A stretch of 64,000 bases of DNA from Citrobacter amalonaticus (GCF_018252635.1 NZ_JAGTXM010000001.1:620122-684121), one strand, 5' to 3'; counted from the stretch's first letter, positions 16,195-25,990 are shown. Notes: generated by a model from the sequence alone, not told the origin. Numbers and translations are program-made.

Positions 16195-17397
16195 TCATTT
16201 TTTTAGCTGAACGGTGAGTGCCATCAGGGCGCTGGCTGCTGTAAACAACGCCATTATCCAGCCCATCGTCCATGGTGTGCCATCACTGAACAGAGCGAGA
16301 AGAAGTGAAGAGATGATGCCGCTGCCGTATTGTAACGCGCCCATTAGCGCCGACGCAGAGCCTGCCACATTAGGCACTGCGTCCAGAGCGCAAGCCGTGG
16401 AGGTTGCAGCGATGATGCCATTCATGGCGAAGAATACGAACACAGCGCCGACAATCACGGTAATTCCACCCACACCCAGGCCGGTGGTGACCGCCAGCAC
16501 TATTGCGGCAATAGCGGCGATGAATACGGCATTCCTGAGCAATGCTTCCAGTGGATAGCGGTGAACCAGACGTCTGTTGACCATGCTCACCGCCATCAGT
16601 CCAATAATGTTTACTGCAAACAACCAACCGTAATGCTGCGGGTCAACACCGAAGTAAGTGATGTACACAAACGGGGAACCGGTGATAAAGGCGTAGGCTG
16701 CAACGTAGTAGAACGTCAGACATAGCGTAAAACGCATGTATCTGGCGTTGGTGAGCAAGGCATAGTAGTTTTGGAAAGCTTTGGTTACGGAGGTTTGTGA
16801 GCGTTTTTCGGCATGTAATGTTTCTGGTAACCAGAATAAAGACATCAGCATTAATGTTCCGATAATCGCCAGCAGCCAGAATATGGCATGCCACGAGGTG
16901 ACTTTAATCATCTGCCCGCCGATCAAGGGCCCGGCAATCGGTGCGATGGCCATGATGATCATTAGTGTCGAAAGCATTTGTGCTGCACGAGTGCGGCTAA
17001 ACAAGTCACGGATCATTGCTCGAGCCAGCATAGGCCCGGTACAGGCACCTAACGCCTGAAAAACTCGCCAGAAGACTATTTGTACAATATCTGTTGATAA
17101 CGCGCAGCCCACCGAGCCGATGATGAATAGACCTAAACCGATAAACAGCGGCAGTCGACGCCCATAACGATCGCTAATCGGTCCCCAAATCAGTTGTGCA
17201 ATGCAAAAGCCGATAAGGAACCCTGTGATTGTCAGCTCTGCATCACCCTGTAAGTCTTTTGTCATGACCGGCATAGCCGGAAGATAGATGTCGGTTGATA
17301 AAGAGGTAACAGCCATCAGGGCGCTGAGAATGAGTAGAAACGAGAGACCGTTTTTTTTAGCTGTAGCCGACTTTGTTTGTGCCTGTTGATTAAGCAT
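16195..17397 (-). CDS. Bcr/CflA-family multidrug efflux MFS transporter
   Basis: The protein has 400 residues from the ATG at 17397; an ATG at 17460 would add 21 residues without hydrophobic character. There are 12 hydrophobic segments. The signature TDIYLPAMPVMTKDL at the start, WGPISDRYGRRLPLF in the second loop and FQALGACTGPMLARAMIRDLF are typical of Bcr/CflA drug:H+ antiporters. It lies at the boundary between the detoxification island and fimbrial cluster A. The exported drug cannot be named. Confidence 0.88.
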   Translation of the reverse strand: MLNQQAQTKSATAKKNGLSFLLILSALMAVTSLSTDIYLPAMPVMTKDLQGDAELTITGFLIGFCIAQLIWGPISDRYGRRLPLFIGLGLFIIGSVGCALSTDIVQIVFWRVFQALGACTGPMLARAMIRDLFSRTRAAQMLSTLMIIMAIAPIAGPLIGGQMIKVTSWHAIFWLLAIIGTLMLMSLFWLPETLHAEKRSQTSVTKAFQNYYALLTNARYMRFTLCLTFYYVAAYAFITGSPFVYITYFGVDPQHYGWLFAVNIIGLMAVSMVNRRLVHRYPLEALLRNAVFIAAIAAIVLAVTTGLGVGGITVIVGAVFVFFAMNGIIAATSTACALDAVPNVAGSASALMGALQYGSGIISSLLLALFSDGTPWTMGWIMALFTAASALMALTVQLKK

Positions 17398-17633
17398 GGT
17401 GATCCGTTGGACAGGAAGAGATAAAGGCATGTTAACGGGTTTGTGCTCTCTGATAATCACAGAGGGAAGGATAGGGACTATGAATGGTATTCATTAATTT
17501 CTGGAGTTGCCTACCAAGTCATTGTCCTCTTTCTAGCGGTCAGCAAGCATCACACCCGTTGATGTGAACCGGGCCAGTTCACCGTTATCGTCTCCCCGGT
17601 TCTTATCGCAAGATTCGATATATCATCAAATTA

Positions 17634-17834
17634 TTACATGTGAATATTAAAGAGGTTGGCTTGTCGCTCAAATGACATTTGCACTTTCTTTAGCGCAGTC
17701 AGATAACCCGCCAGGTAATTTTCGTCATGGGGTGTCTTTAACTCATTTTCTTTATTAATGGTTTCAATAATTAAGTTTTCCAGTATTTCCATCGCGGTCA
17801 CATAAAATGATTCATATTTATTAAACTCTCTCAT
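17634..17834 (-). CDS. Small hypothetical protein near fimbrial cluster A
   Basis: The protein has 66 residues. The ATG at 17834 has AAAGGT seven bases upstream, which supports translation. The protein is mostly helical and charged (MREFNKYESFYVTAMEILEN, then AGYLTALKKVQMSFERQ), without signal peptide or membrane segment. No family was recognised. It is the last open frame of the minus-strand cluster, after the LuxR-type regulator. AT-rich like its neighbours. Confidence 0.5.
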   Translation of the reverse strand: MREFNKYESFYVTAMEILENLIIETINKENELKTPHDENYLAGYLTALKKVQMSFERQANLFNIHM

Positions 17835-18048
17835 GTCGATACCTTTGTGTTATAAACTTTCATTTGTAGGTGAGTCATGGCTTTTACGGCAATCTTTGAA
17901 GTAGCATTAAGTAATGATGTTGTCATAAGAAGGAATGACAACGTTCTTTTATAAGAATATTACCTGAGAACATCCGCTATCTCAGGGTGTGATTAAGGAT
18001 GCAGAAGTTTCAATGAAAAATAGCCATGAAGGAAAACAAAAGTGGCTA

Positions 18049-18633
18049 TTATTTTCGTGGGATTCGGTTGATCGGGATTTTTATCTTCCTCTCGATTCTG
18101 GATTTATATGAATAAACCGTTTTTACAGTTAGGTTGCAAAATGATGCTACTTTTGCAACGTCTGCTCCAGAGAATATTAATTTTAAAATGCTATATTCTT
18201 TTAGGGAAACAGAAGGTGTTTTTGCATTATCAATTAAAGGGATGCTATTAATAACTGAAGATATTTTTCTGATTATCACATCCATGTTGTCTACCGGGTA
18301 AATAATAGTACCAGAGATACCTAGCGTTAGCATTCTCAGGTACCAGTAATTGGCAAATGGTGTCATTTTTTTATCACAGACTAATATTAATATGCAGTTC
18401 CTGAATGACATAAGCCACTCTTCGATGATGATAGCATGAAAAGTCTGAACGGAAATATCAACAAAGATGATATCTGTATCACCCACATTGTGCCGTGAAC
18501 GTAGGGATGCAAGAATACCGGTTAATCCTTTTGCCAGCAAACAGTTATCGGCAGGCCATAGATAGAATGGAAAATCATGGATCATGTTTTCATCAGACAG
18601 TTGTTTTACTTGCTTGCCACTAACTTCTATCAT
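18049..18633 (-). CDS. LuxR-type (GerE HTH) regulator of fimbrial cluster A
   Basis: The 194-residue protein follows AAGAGGT. The N-terminal about 130 residues form a degenerate receiver-like domain (DIIFVDISVQTFHAIIIEEW, ILILVCDKKMTPFANYW). The C-terminal GerE helix-turn-helix is SLKEYSILKLIFSGADVAKV...LTVKTVYSYKSRIERKI. It is about half identical to the protein at 24331-24930 and shares the end IPINRIPR. The two paralogues bracket the fimbrial genes. A role in switching the operon is inferred, as for other fimbria-linked regulators of this type. Confidence 0.82.
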   Translation of the reverse strand: MIEVSGKQVKQLSDENMIHDFPFYLWPADNCLLAKGLTGILASLRSRHNVGDTDIIFVDISVQTFHAIIIEEWLMSFRNCILILVCDKKMTPFANYWYLRMLTLGISGTIIYPVDNMDVIIRKISSVINSIPLIDNAKTPSVSLKEYSILKLIFSGADVAKVASFCNLTVKTVYSYKSRIERKIKIPINRIPRK

Positions 18634-19003
18634 GTAAACCTCTTAATAAGAAACCGGAATAATGAGTGATATGGAAGACAGTTTTGCACTCGTGACTATT
18701 ATTGAGAGGCGTTCTTCCTGCCGTATCATGTAAGGCCAGTACCTGAATGTGTATGCCCTGAACGTCTTAATAAGTTCTTATTTCATTTTTGATGAAAGCG
18801 AACATTGGCAAAAAATGAATTTATAGGGTTGAAATAATTCATCTTTGTGCTTTTAATATGATTCACCCAAAGTGAGTTCCGCGTTTTTATAGTAAATATC
18901 ACATTGCAAAAGGCAAGTAAACTCATGAAATAGTGAGTGACTGATGCGTGGTAAACAGTAAAAAAAGTTTATTTTTCTGTATTGCCGATTGTCACCCACA
19001 TAA
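18634..19003. other. AT-rich spacer inside fimbrial cluster A
   Basis: This 370-bp stretch has no open reading frame with support. It lies between the adhesin gene end and the regulator start and probably carries the regulator's own promoter; no clear operator or invertible repeat was found. Confidence 0.45.
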
Positions 19004-20179
19004 TTATGGCAGAGTAAACGTCACGGTGGCTGCCGCATTCCATACTCCCGAAGAGGTCTGACTCTGTGCCCGCCATTTTGCCGTCAGGGATTGTGGCGTC
19101 GCAATGGCATGGGTATATGCAGAAGACGAGCATACATTGGTCTGTGTTCCATCCCTCAAAATCCTGAAATCAATTTGCCCTGTCACTGAGCATGACCAGG
19201 ATTCCAGAATATTAAAGTTCTCATTGGCACCCACATCCCGGATGAGACTGCCACTACCGGTGACGGTAAAGGGTTGCTCAGTATAGGTCGTACGGTAGGA
19301 AGATATCGTCCCCGTATTAAATGTGGTGGCGGGAAGAATATTAATCGCCGTAATATTTCTGATATTGACGACTGAATTATCAGTAATGGGCAATGATGGG
19401 GAGAACGTCACTGTGGGGGCGTAGGCTGTCCTGTTGGTTGTTGTCACTATGCCATAAGAAGAATTTGAAGATGCAAATCCAGAGTTCACAAGAACATTCA
19501 TCCCTTGCGACACTGAACAATAAAAAAATACATAAGCAAGCGTCTTTTCAGAAACTGTGGCAGTGAGGGTGCCATTATAAGTAGAGAAATACGCGGGCTG
19601 CCTGGTCACTGCCGAGAAGATGACGTTGGTCGCAGCTGAAGATAAAGCTATCGGTGTATCAGTGCCTGGATTGATGTCAAGAGCTTGTTGTGTTGTGTTG
19701 AATTTTAATTGGAGATATGGGGAATGACTTATTCTACCACCAGACAAGCTAGAGCCACTGCGCTTGAATGAGTAGCAAGTAGCACCTTTTCCGATATATA
19801 AAATACTGGAAGCTTTAAAGGAGAAACAGCCATTTATCGTCAGCGAGATCCCGCTGGCTGATGCTGTGCATCCTCCTCCGAGTGCATTTATATTGGAGGC
19901 GGCTGTTGTGGCAATTGCAGCGCTGTTCATTGTGTGAGCATGCGGCCCCCAATAAAACGGACCTTGGGTCTGAGGGACCCCAGCAGCACTACTCCAATAA
20001 ACCATTTCGCCATCGGCTATTATCGCGCTGCTGGCGGTCACGGTCCTTGGCGTGACAGTTACGGTTACCTGATCGGTGGTATAAGCGCCGGTTACAGAAT
20101 TAAACGATCCCCCTGATGCCAGAGGAGACGCCGTCAGTGCTATCGCCGTGGTCACCAGTACATTAAAAATCCACTTCAT
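19004..20179 (-). CDS. Chaperone-usher tip adhesin, cluster A
   Basis: The protein has about 391 residues from the ATG at 20179, which lies 8 nt after AAGGA and begins the signal peptide (MKWIFNVLVTTAIALTASPLASG). The N-terminal part carries several cysteines (GGGCTASASG, INGCFSF, GATCYSF) fitting a lectin-like domain. The C-terminal part ends in an alternating hydrophobic strand (WNAAATVTFTLP), typical of a pilin domain donated to the chaperone. Last structural gene of the minus-strand cluster. The receptor is unknown. Confidence 0.75.
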   Translation of the reverse strand: MKWIFNVLVTTAIALTASPLASGGSFNSVTGAYTTDQVTVTVTPRTVTASSAIIADGEMVYWSSAAGVPQTQGPFYWGPHAHTMNSAAIATTAASNINALGGGCTASASGISLTINGCFSFKASSILYIGKGATCYSFKRSGSSLSGGRISHSPYLQLKFNTTQQALDINPGTDTPIALSSAATNVIFSAVTRQPAYFSTYNGTLTATVSEKTLAYVFFYCSVSQGMNVLVNSGFASSNSSYGIVTTTNRTAYAPTVTFSPSLPITDNSVVNIRNITAINILPATTFNTGTISSYRTTYTEQPFTVTGSGSLIRDVGANENFNILESWSCSVTGQIDFRILRDGTQTNVCSSSAYTHAIATPQSLTAKWRAQSQTSSGVWNAAATVTFTLP

Positions 20180-20283
20180 ATTCATATTCCTTGTTCGAGA
20201 GTCCGGCTGCGCAAAAACAGGTGCTGGCAATACTCCGTCTGGCTCAATGATTCCGGTCATTCGGTTCCTGTGTTGTCATCGGT

Positions 20284-22791
20284 TTACTGGCAGATACTTT
20301 CAGCCATCCACAAGCCGGGCGCCTCTTCAGCCTTACGGGCAATATAGTCAGCCTGACAGGTTGATTCAGCGCCTTCAGCATTGCCCCATTGCACCCGTAA
20401 AGTCCCCTTTCGCGGTAAGCCATTCAGGAAGACCTCACCATCATCACCGACAATAGAGGTGTTACTGCCTGCCTCAGGCGCCATCAGCGATGCGACTGCG
20501 CCAAAAGGAACTGGCTGACCGCCAGGTAACGTCAGCGCCAGCAATACACGATGGCCAAGCGCTGTTTTGTATTCCGCTCTGACGACAGCTCCTTTCGTCG
20601 GAATGACTTTCTGGGACATATAAGTGATATCGGTGTCGTCCTGTAAGGTTTTGCTGTCCAGACTGATATCATTGATGCGGTAAGGGCTGAGATAGGGAAC
20701 CACAGCATAGCCACGGCCGTCCGTTGAGATCCCGGAATAGTTATTAACGCTAACGTCCTGCGCTTCGGGAGCTTTGACTAATCCAATGGTTTCACCTAAC
20801 GGTTGTGAAAGGGTAATGCCATTTTCATGAATCACGATCCCTCCCGCGAGCCCGTATCCCAGTTGTTGACTGTTCTGACTGTAATTGTATGAGCCATTTA
20901 ATGTGCCAGCGCGCGTCTTCCAGGTGACATTCCCCCCTACCGTTCGTTCACTACTTTCTGACTGTATGGCATTCATCCCCCAGTTAAGGCTTTCATCGCT
21001 AAATGCAGAACCATTCAGTCTTACGTTGTGACTGGAGCCGACACCATCGGTGTGCGTGGTCCCATAAGAGGCATATGTCCGGCCCAGTAACGAGTCCAGG
21101 GGAACATTGATCTCGAGGGAAAAAATATTGTCCTGATTAGCATAACCATACTGTCCGGTATTCCGGTTCCACGAGTAATTCAGACTGAGTCCAACGCTGC
21201 CGATATTTTTGTAATACCCCAGATTGGCAGACAGACTATTACCTCTGTCCTGCCAGTAATCCTCGCTGACAATGGATACGCTGAATGACCCAAAATCCCG
21301 CCCTAACTCCTGATTCAGCGAAAGTTCTGCTCTGTTTCGGCGGCGCTCAGTCAAATAAGAAGGAATGTGACTGTCGTTGCGGTAGGTCCCAAGGGTTTCT
21401 TCCAGGGAGTGAAATCCTGAGGTTGAATAGCGATAGCCGGCAATCGTAAAATTGGTGCCCGTCTCGAGAAAGTTTTTGCTGTAACGTACGCGAAGTGACT
21501 GACCCTGCTGCCTGCCCGTATTTGTCGGGGTGGCTTGGGAATGCGTCACATCGGTAGAAAAGGCCCCCCAGCTACCAATATTTTTACCTATGCCCAGGGC
21601 ATAAGACTGATATTTATCTCCTGCGTTCTGCAGCCCGCCATATACGGTCAGCCCCCACGGCAGGCCATAAATGCCGGTTCCCTGTACAAACGGATTTTTC
21701 TCAGTCCTGGAATCATAGGAGCGGAACTGACCGCCAGTGAAACTATAGCGAAACTGTCCTTCACGCTGCAGTACTGGCAGAGACGCATAGGGGATGATCA
21801 GATGCTGCTCGCTGCCATCCGCTTCTTTGATTGTCACATCGAGATCGCCCGCACCACCGGTTGAGGCCAAATCCGTTATCTCAAATGCTCCGGGAGCGAC
21901 TCTGGTTTCATAAACAACGTACCCGTTCTGCCGGATAGTCACCAGGGCATCACTGCGGGCGATCCCCCGGACTACAGGGGCGTAGCTACGTACACTGGAC
22001 GGCAGCATGTCATCATCGGAGGTAATCTGAACTCCCCTGAACGGAACACTGTCGAAGACATCAGAAGGGGCCGAACTGTCGCCTAGCGTCAGTTGGCTCT
22101 TCAAAAAGATGATGTTCCGCTGTACATAGCTGTACACGGTATTCCACTTATCCCTTCCCTGGTTACTGTGCTCATAAGTGGTGTAGTTGCGCAGACGCCA
22201 GGGACCAATATTTATTCCCGGACGCAGGTTCAGGTAGGTACTTTTATAAGTATCGTTCCCGGAAAAACGGCTCTGGTAACTGTTCACACTGTAATTCAGC
22301 AGTGCGGCCGGAATACCCTCGTCCCAGAGTTCTGCCGGGACATCGTCCCGGCTACGCGTGTTCATTGCTATCTGAGGGATACTCAAATTCAGTCTTTGCC
22401 GGTTAAACTGAAAATCAGAAAAGGCGTTAGGGATACCGTTAATATTGACACATTCAGAACCCGCAACGTTAAGGTCCGGGAATGATTCGCTGCGCACGCC
22501 CCATGTGTTCAGTTGTTCCAGCGTGAGGCAGGGCTCAAGTTTGCCATCCTCACTTTTCGAAAATGTAACATCGCGAGCTTGTGTGGTCTTTTGCTCATTA
22601 TTGATAAAGATATCAACACGATAATTACCCGCTGGTTGACCGTTGGCGACCTCAAATACAGACAGGTCGGACGTCCGTTCCTGTGTCCCTTCGCCAATCT
22701 CAAGTAATGCAGGGTTAAAATACTCATCGGCCTGAGCTCCGCCTGGAAAATTCCATAAAGCAGAAATAACCAAAAGGTAATAATATTTCAT
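20284..22791 (-). CDS. Fimbrial outer-membrane usher, cluster A (FimD/PapC family)
   Basis: The protein has about 835 residues from the ATG at 22791, which begins a signal peptide (MKYYYLLVISALWNF...AQA-DE). N-terminal chaperone-binding domain with EYFNPALLEIG and PGNYRVDIFINN-type pattern, 24-strand beta-barrel with plug (RGVQITSDDDMLPSSVRSYAPVVRGIA), and C-terminal domains with GTLRVQWG. These are the conserved usher signatures. It assembles the pilus encoded here. A TTG at 22812 is an alternative start. Confidence 0.9.
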   Translation of the reverse strand: MKYYYLLVISALWNFPGGAQADEYFNPALLEIGEGTQERTSDLSVFEVANGQPAGNYRVDIFINNEQKTTQARDVTFSKSEDGKLEPCLTLEQLNTWGVRSESFPDLNVAGSECVNINGIPNAFSDFQFNRQRLNLSIPQIAMNTRSRDDVPAELWDEGIPAALLNYSVNSYQSRFSGNDTYKSTYLNLRPGINIGPWRLRNYTTYEHSNQGRDKWNTVYSYVQRNIIFLKSQLTLGDSSAPSDVFDSVPFRGVQITSDDDMLPSSVRSYAPVVRGIARSDALVTIRQNGYVVYETRVAPGAFEITDLASTGGAGDLDVTIKEADGSEQHLIIPYASLPVLQREGQFRYSFTGGQFRSYDSRTEKNPFVQGTGIYGLPWGLTVYGGLQNAGDKYQSYALGIGKNIGSWGAFSTDVTHSQATPTNTGRQQGQSLRVRYSKNFLETGTNFTIAGYRYSTSGFHSLEETLGTYRNDSHIPSYLTERRRNRAELSLNQELGRDFGSFSVSIVSEDYWQDRGNSLSANLGYYKNIGSVGLSLNYSWNRNTGQYGYANQDNIFSLEINVPLDSLLGRTYASYGTTHTDGVGSSHNVRLNGSAFSDESLNWGMNAIQSESSERTVGGNVTWKTRAGTLNGSYNYSQNSQQLGYGLAGGIVIHENGITLSQPLGETIGLVKAPEAQDVSVNNYSGISTDGRGYAVVPYLSPYRINDISLDSKTLQDDTDITYMSQKVIPTKGAVVRAEYKTALGHRVLLALTLPGGQPVPFGAVASLMAPEAGSNTSIVGDDGEVFLNGLPRKGTLRVQWGNAEGAESTCQADYIARKAEEAPGLWMAESICQ

Positions 22792-22858
22792 CCTGAAATT
22801 GATATGTTCCAAAATGGTTACGCTCGCAATTTAGATTTAGGTACTAATAAAGATGTCT

Positions 22859-23557
22859 TCAGAGTTTTTTGGTGAACTCTTTTCCGCTCATGCCGTAGTC
22901 ATTAATTATTTTCCAACTCACTACATTACCAGTGGCTCCAGAGGGAGCTGGAAATGATAACTCTGACCTGGCAGCCACATAGGTCTGCTCAGGTAATGTC
23001 GGTTTAAATATTTTCCCTCCAATCGTTATCACACTGAAGTTCATGTAAAAGGGCGTAGGGTTAACTACCTGGATTTGATTTCCATTCCTTTTCCAGACGA
23101 GGGTGTCAGCACTCTGTTCTGGTGTTCCCTTAACCGACTGAGGACGATAGATAAATTTAATTCGTTTCTTTATTGCCAGTTGCAGCGTATTTTTTTTTAC
23201 CGTATCTTTTTTTACGGAGGGGATAATCTTAATATTTAGCCAGTACAGGGTTTCACGGTCTTCCGGGATTTTTCCGCCTATGCGGACAGCCCGCAGTATA
23301 TTGTCCTGGCCTGGCTCGAGACGGAACAAAGGAGGAGTGATCATAAATGGAGCTTTCACTTGACTTCCATTGCTTCCATCAATCCAGGACTGAATAAGAA
23401 CAGGTGTACCATTACTGGTATTATTGACACTAATAGACGCTTCTCTTTCATTGCCGTCAAAAATAAGGCGGGTCCCCCCTACAGAAACAGCCGCATTGCA
23501 TTGTTCTGAAATTGTCAGGCAAGACACAATTAAAGAGATAAAAAGGACTACCTTCAT
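22859..23557 (-). CDS. Periplasmic fimbrial chaperone, cluster A (FimC/PapD family)
   Basis: The protein has 232 residues from the ATG at 23557 (signal peptide MKVVLFISLIVSCLTISEQCNA-AV). The immunoglobulin-like chaperone signature is present: GGTRLIFDGNEREASISVNN, TPPLFRLEPGQDNILR, RETLYWLNIKIIP, KRIKFIYRP. The conserved Arg and Lys of the subunit-binding cleft are in these blocks. It lies between the pilin and usher genes, the normal order. Confidence 0.92.
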   Translation of the reverse strand: MKVVLFISLIVSCLTISEQCNAAVSVGGTRLIFDGNEREASISVNNTSNGTPVLIQSWIDGSNGSQVKAPFMITPPLFRLEPGQDNILRAVRIGGKIPEDRETLYWLNIKIIPSVKKDTVKKNTLQLAIKKRIKFIYRPQSVKGTPEQSADTLVWKRNGNQIQVVNPTPFYMNFSVITIGGKIFKPTLPEQTYVAARSELSFPAPSGATGNVVSWKIINDYGMSGKEFTKKL

Positions 23558-23605
23558 CTGAACTCCTGTCACGGGAGTGTTTCCACTCCCGACTATCACT
23601 CAATA

Positions 23606-24115
23606 TTACATATAAGAGATATTAACCTGTGCAACGGAACTGGCATCACCGGCAGTAACCGATGCCGAAGTACTAATATAATTAGCAGTAAAATTAAGCT
23701 GCTGGGAGACAGTGTTACTTAGCGCCATACCGGAGTCCTGAGAGTTAATGTTGATATCACCCCCACCCGCTTTCTTGATATCAATGGAGACACCGGTTGC
23801 TGGGCCTGTTAATGCCAGATTATTTGCCGCATCGGCCGGACCTGAAAAGGTTACCAGTGCGGATGTCGGTCCGCCTGATGTCGGACAGTCAGTTAAACTG
23901 ATGGAGAAAGGAACGGGAAGCGTTGTTGTGCCCACCGTCGGGAACTGTGCAACACCAAATGTACCCAGCGTGACGTTCACTGTGCCGTTATCAACATGGC
24001 AAGTTTCCTGAAGAATCAAGCCATTGAAGTTAACAGTGGCGTCAGCCGCCAGCGCTGATGGCATATTAATAAATGCCAGACCTAATGAAAGGGCGACCCC
24101 AGTGATTTTTTTCAT
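23606..24115 (-). CDS. Major fimbrial subunit, cluster A (FimA-like)
   Basis: This 169-residue pilin has a signal peptide (MKKITGVALSLGLAFINMPSALA-AD). The mature part has the pilin cysteine pair (ETCHVDNG and LTDCPTSGG) and the terminal beta-strand VAQVNISYM with the penultimate-tyrosine pattern used in donor-strand exchange. First gene of the cluster, after a 215-bp upstream region. ATG at 24121 also possible. Confidence 0.88.
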   Translation of the reverse strand: MKKITGVALSLGLAFINMPSALAADATVNFNGLILQETCHVDNGTVNVTLGTFGVAQFPTVGTTTLPVPFSISLTDCPTSGGPTSALVTFSGPADAANNLALTGPATGVSIDIKKAGGGDININSQDSGMALSNTVSQQLNFTANYISTSASVTAGDASSVAQVNISYM

Positions 24116-24330
24116 AGACATAATCCTTTATTAAATATTAACCCCAATAGAATATACCTGACCATGAATCTACGAATCTACATCAGGTATATGTATTATC
24201 CAGACATCGCTAAGCTATCATGGTAACCATTGAATGGTGACAGAAGTCAGTCTCCAGTGGAATATGAGATTGTTATCTAATAATCCGACATATTCTTAAA
24301 TTTACAAAGTAGTATCAACTTTAGCTATGC

Positions 24331-24930
24331 TCAACGTGGGATTCTGTTTATGGGTATGCTTATCTTTCTTTCGATCGATGATTTGTGTGCGTAAACAGTT
24401 TTTACAGTTGAGTTGCAGAATGAGGCTATTTTCTTAGCATTAGCACCAAGATATAATAACTGTAAGATACTGTATTCTTTCAAAGAAATCTTAGGCGTAA
24501 TATTGTCAGCGATAATAGTTTGGCCGCTGATGATTATTGTGATTTTTCGTATTATTTCATCAATGCTATCATAGGGGTAAATTATACCGCCAGTGACGCC
24601 GAGCGTTCTCATTCTTAAGAGCCAGTGATGAGCGAGAGGACTCAATTTATTGTCGCATATTAGTATTAATTTACAATCATTAAAGGCCTGAATCCACTCC
24701 TCCATGATAATTGCATGAAAGTTTTGTACTGAAATGTCAATGAATACGATATCAGCATGTTCCTGGTTGTTAAAACAATCAGGTAGCGATGCAATAATGC
24801 TGGCCAACCCTTTGCAAAGTAGATTATTTCCTCCAGGCCAGACATGGTAACGGTTCTTATCACTGTTATTAACAATTGAGAAGATTTTTTTATTGAATAT
24901 ATACTTTACCTGCTTCCCACTAATTTCCAT
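24331..24930 (-). CDS. LuxR-type (GerE HTH) regulator, upstream paralogue of cluster A
   Basis: The protein has 199 residues from the ATG at 24930, chosen because AAGGAAT stands 7 nt upstream and the start then aligns with its paralogue (MEISGKQVKY against MIEVSGKQVKQ). Degenerate receiver-like N-terminus (DIVFIDISVQNFHAIIMEEW) and C-terminal GerE HTH (SLKEYSILQLLYLGANAKKI...STVKTVYAHKSSIERKI). It reads in the same direction as the pilin gene and lies upstream of it. Likely regulator of cluster A. Confidence 0.82.
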   Translation of the reverse strand: MEISGKQVKYIFNKKIFSIVNNSDKNRYHVWPGGNNLLCKGLASIIASLPDCFNNQEHADIVFIDISVQNFHAIIMEEWIQAFNDCKLILICDNKLSPLAHHWLLRMRTLGVTGGIIYPYDSIDEIIRKITIIISGQTIIADNITPKISLKEYSILQLLYLGANAKKIASFCNSTVKTVYAHKSSIERKISIPINRIPR

Positions 24931-25317
24931 TATGTGTATTCCTTTTCCTGAGTGTGTAGTCATTTATGTCTAGTAAGAATGTTCGCAATTTTTTGTTTTA
25001 TATTCTTATAACATACGCTTATGGAGGTTTGTCACTCGGAATGCTCCTTGTGGAGTGGGAATAATCTCAATAACGCAGGTGATGGTTGTTATGAAAAAAG
25101 CTATAGCTAATTTTTAATTAAAATATTCATATTATAATTATACGGTTTTGAATTAAGTGTAACCTAAGACTTAGTGTCAATTTTAGCAAGTGCTGCAGGG
25201 CATGGCATGATAAGGCTTGCTGTATCTGTCTTTAAGAGTTACACGATATTAATAATTATGCTCACCACCACATCATCATATGGTTATATTTTAAAAATTC
25301 TTTTATTTACTTAATCT

Positions 25318-25470
25318 ATGATATTTCAAAGTGGCTGGAATGATGGCGTTGTTGTAAAAACCTTTCTGAAAAGCCAGGCGACAGACCTGAAAAACTCATT
25401 CGGCGATATCAATACCATCAACCCTGATCGTGCTCATGTGATTTATTCCTGCAGCAAATGCAGGTTGTAA
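25318..25470 (+). pseudogene. Short open frame, probable gene remnant
   Basis: Fifty codons from ATG at 25318: MIFQSGWNDGVVVKTFLKSQ, then a hydrophilic stretch ending HVIYSCSKCRL. It has a protein-like composition and is richer in GC than the DNA just left of it. No ribosome-binding site precedes it, and no family was recognised. It is most simply the tail of a gene lost when the neighbouring DNA was rearranged. Confidence 0.3.
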
Positions 25471-25504
25471 AGGTATGGCACTGCCTGTTTCGGGAAAGGA
25501 CATC

Positions 25505-25550
25505 CATCACATCATATATGGAAATTCAAATATAATTTTGACATTTTATG
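25505..25550 (+). promoter_or_regulatory. Probable ars promoter/ArsR operator
   Basis: A TATAAT hexamer at 25531-25536 with an AT-rich imperfect dyad around ATCATATATGG (25511) and TTTTGACATTTTA (25537) lies 40-80 bp before arsR. ArsR is known to repress its own promoter; the exact operator is inferred. Confidence 0.4.
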
Positions 25551-25589
25551 GTTGCAGAGAGAGACTGCCAGACAGAAGCAGGAGGGCTT

Positions 25590-25943
25590 ATGCCACAATT
25601 ATCATCAATACAACTCTTCAAAAACCTCTCCGATGAAACTCGTCTGGGCATCGTGTTGCTGCTCAGGGAGATGGGGGAACTGTGCGTGTGCGATCTCTGC
25701 ACGGCGCTGGAACAGTCCCAGCCCAAGATCTCCCGTCACCTGGCAATGCTTCGTGAAAGTGGATTATTGCTGGATCGCAAACAGGGCAAGTGGGTTCACT
25801 ACCGCCTGTCCCCGCATATTCCTTCCTGGGCTGCTCAGGTAATTGAGCAGGCTTGGTTAAGCCAACAGGACGACGTACAGGCCCTCGCCCGTAAGCTGGC
25901 ATCAGCCAACTGTTCTGGCAGCGGTAAGGCTGTTTGTATCTAA
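25590..25943 (+). CDS. arsR: Arsenical-responsive repressor ArsR
   Basis: The protein has 117 residues from the ATG at 25590, preceded by GGAGGG; the frame is open further upstream without support. Winged-helix repressor nearly identical to plasmid R773 ArsR. The As(III)-binding cysteines Cys32, Cys34 and Cys37 in ELCVCDLC and the recognition helix SQPKISRHLAMLRESG are intact. It releases the ars promoter when arsenite or antimonite binds. First gene of arsRDABC. Confidence 0.97.
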   Translation: MPQLSSIQLFKNLSDETRLGIVLLLREMGELCVCDLCTALEQSQPKISRHLAMLRESGLLLDRKQGKWVHYRLSPHIPSWAAQVIEQAWLSQQDDVQALARKLASANCSGSGKAVCI

Positions 25944-25990
25944 AAAATTTGCCTGTACATATATGTTTTTACGAATGTGAGGTGTGAAAG

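Larger units (their letters stand above)
24931..25589. other. AT-rich junction between fimbrial cluster A and the ars operon
   Basis: This 659-bp stretch is strongly AT-rich up to about 25320, then returns to normal base composition. It contains the 50-codon open frame at 25318-25470 and the ars promoter region. No insertion-sequence ends or tRNA fragments were recognised, although it is the boundary of the arsenic module. Confidence 0.5.

Noticed and set aside
25538-25543. TTGACA upstream of arsR as a -35 element
   Set aside because: No -10 lies 16-18 bp downstream; the TATAAT at 25531 is the better promoter element.
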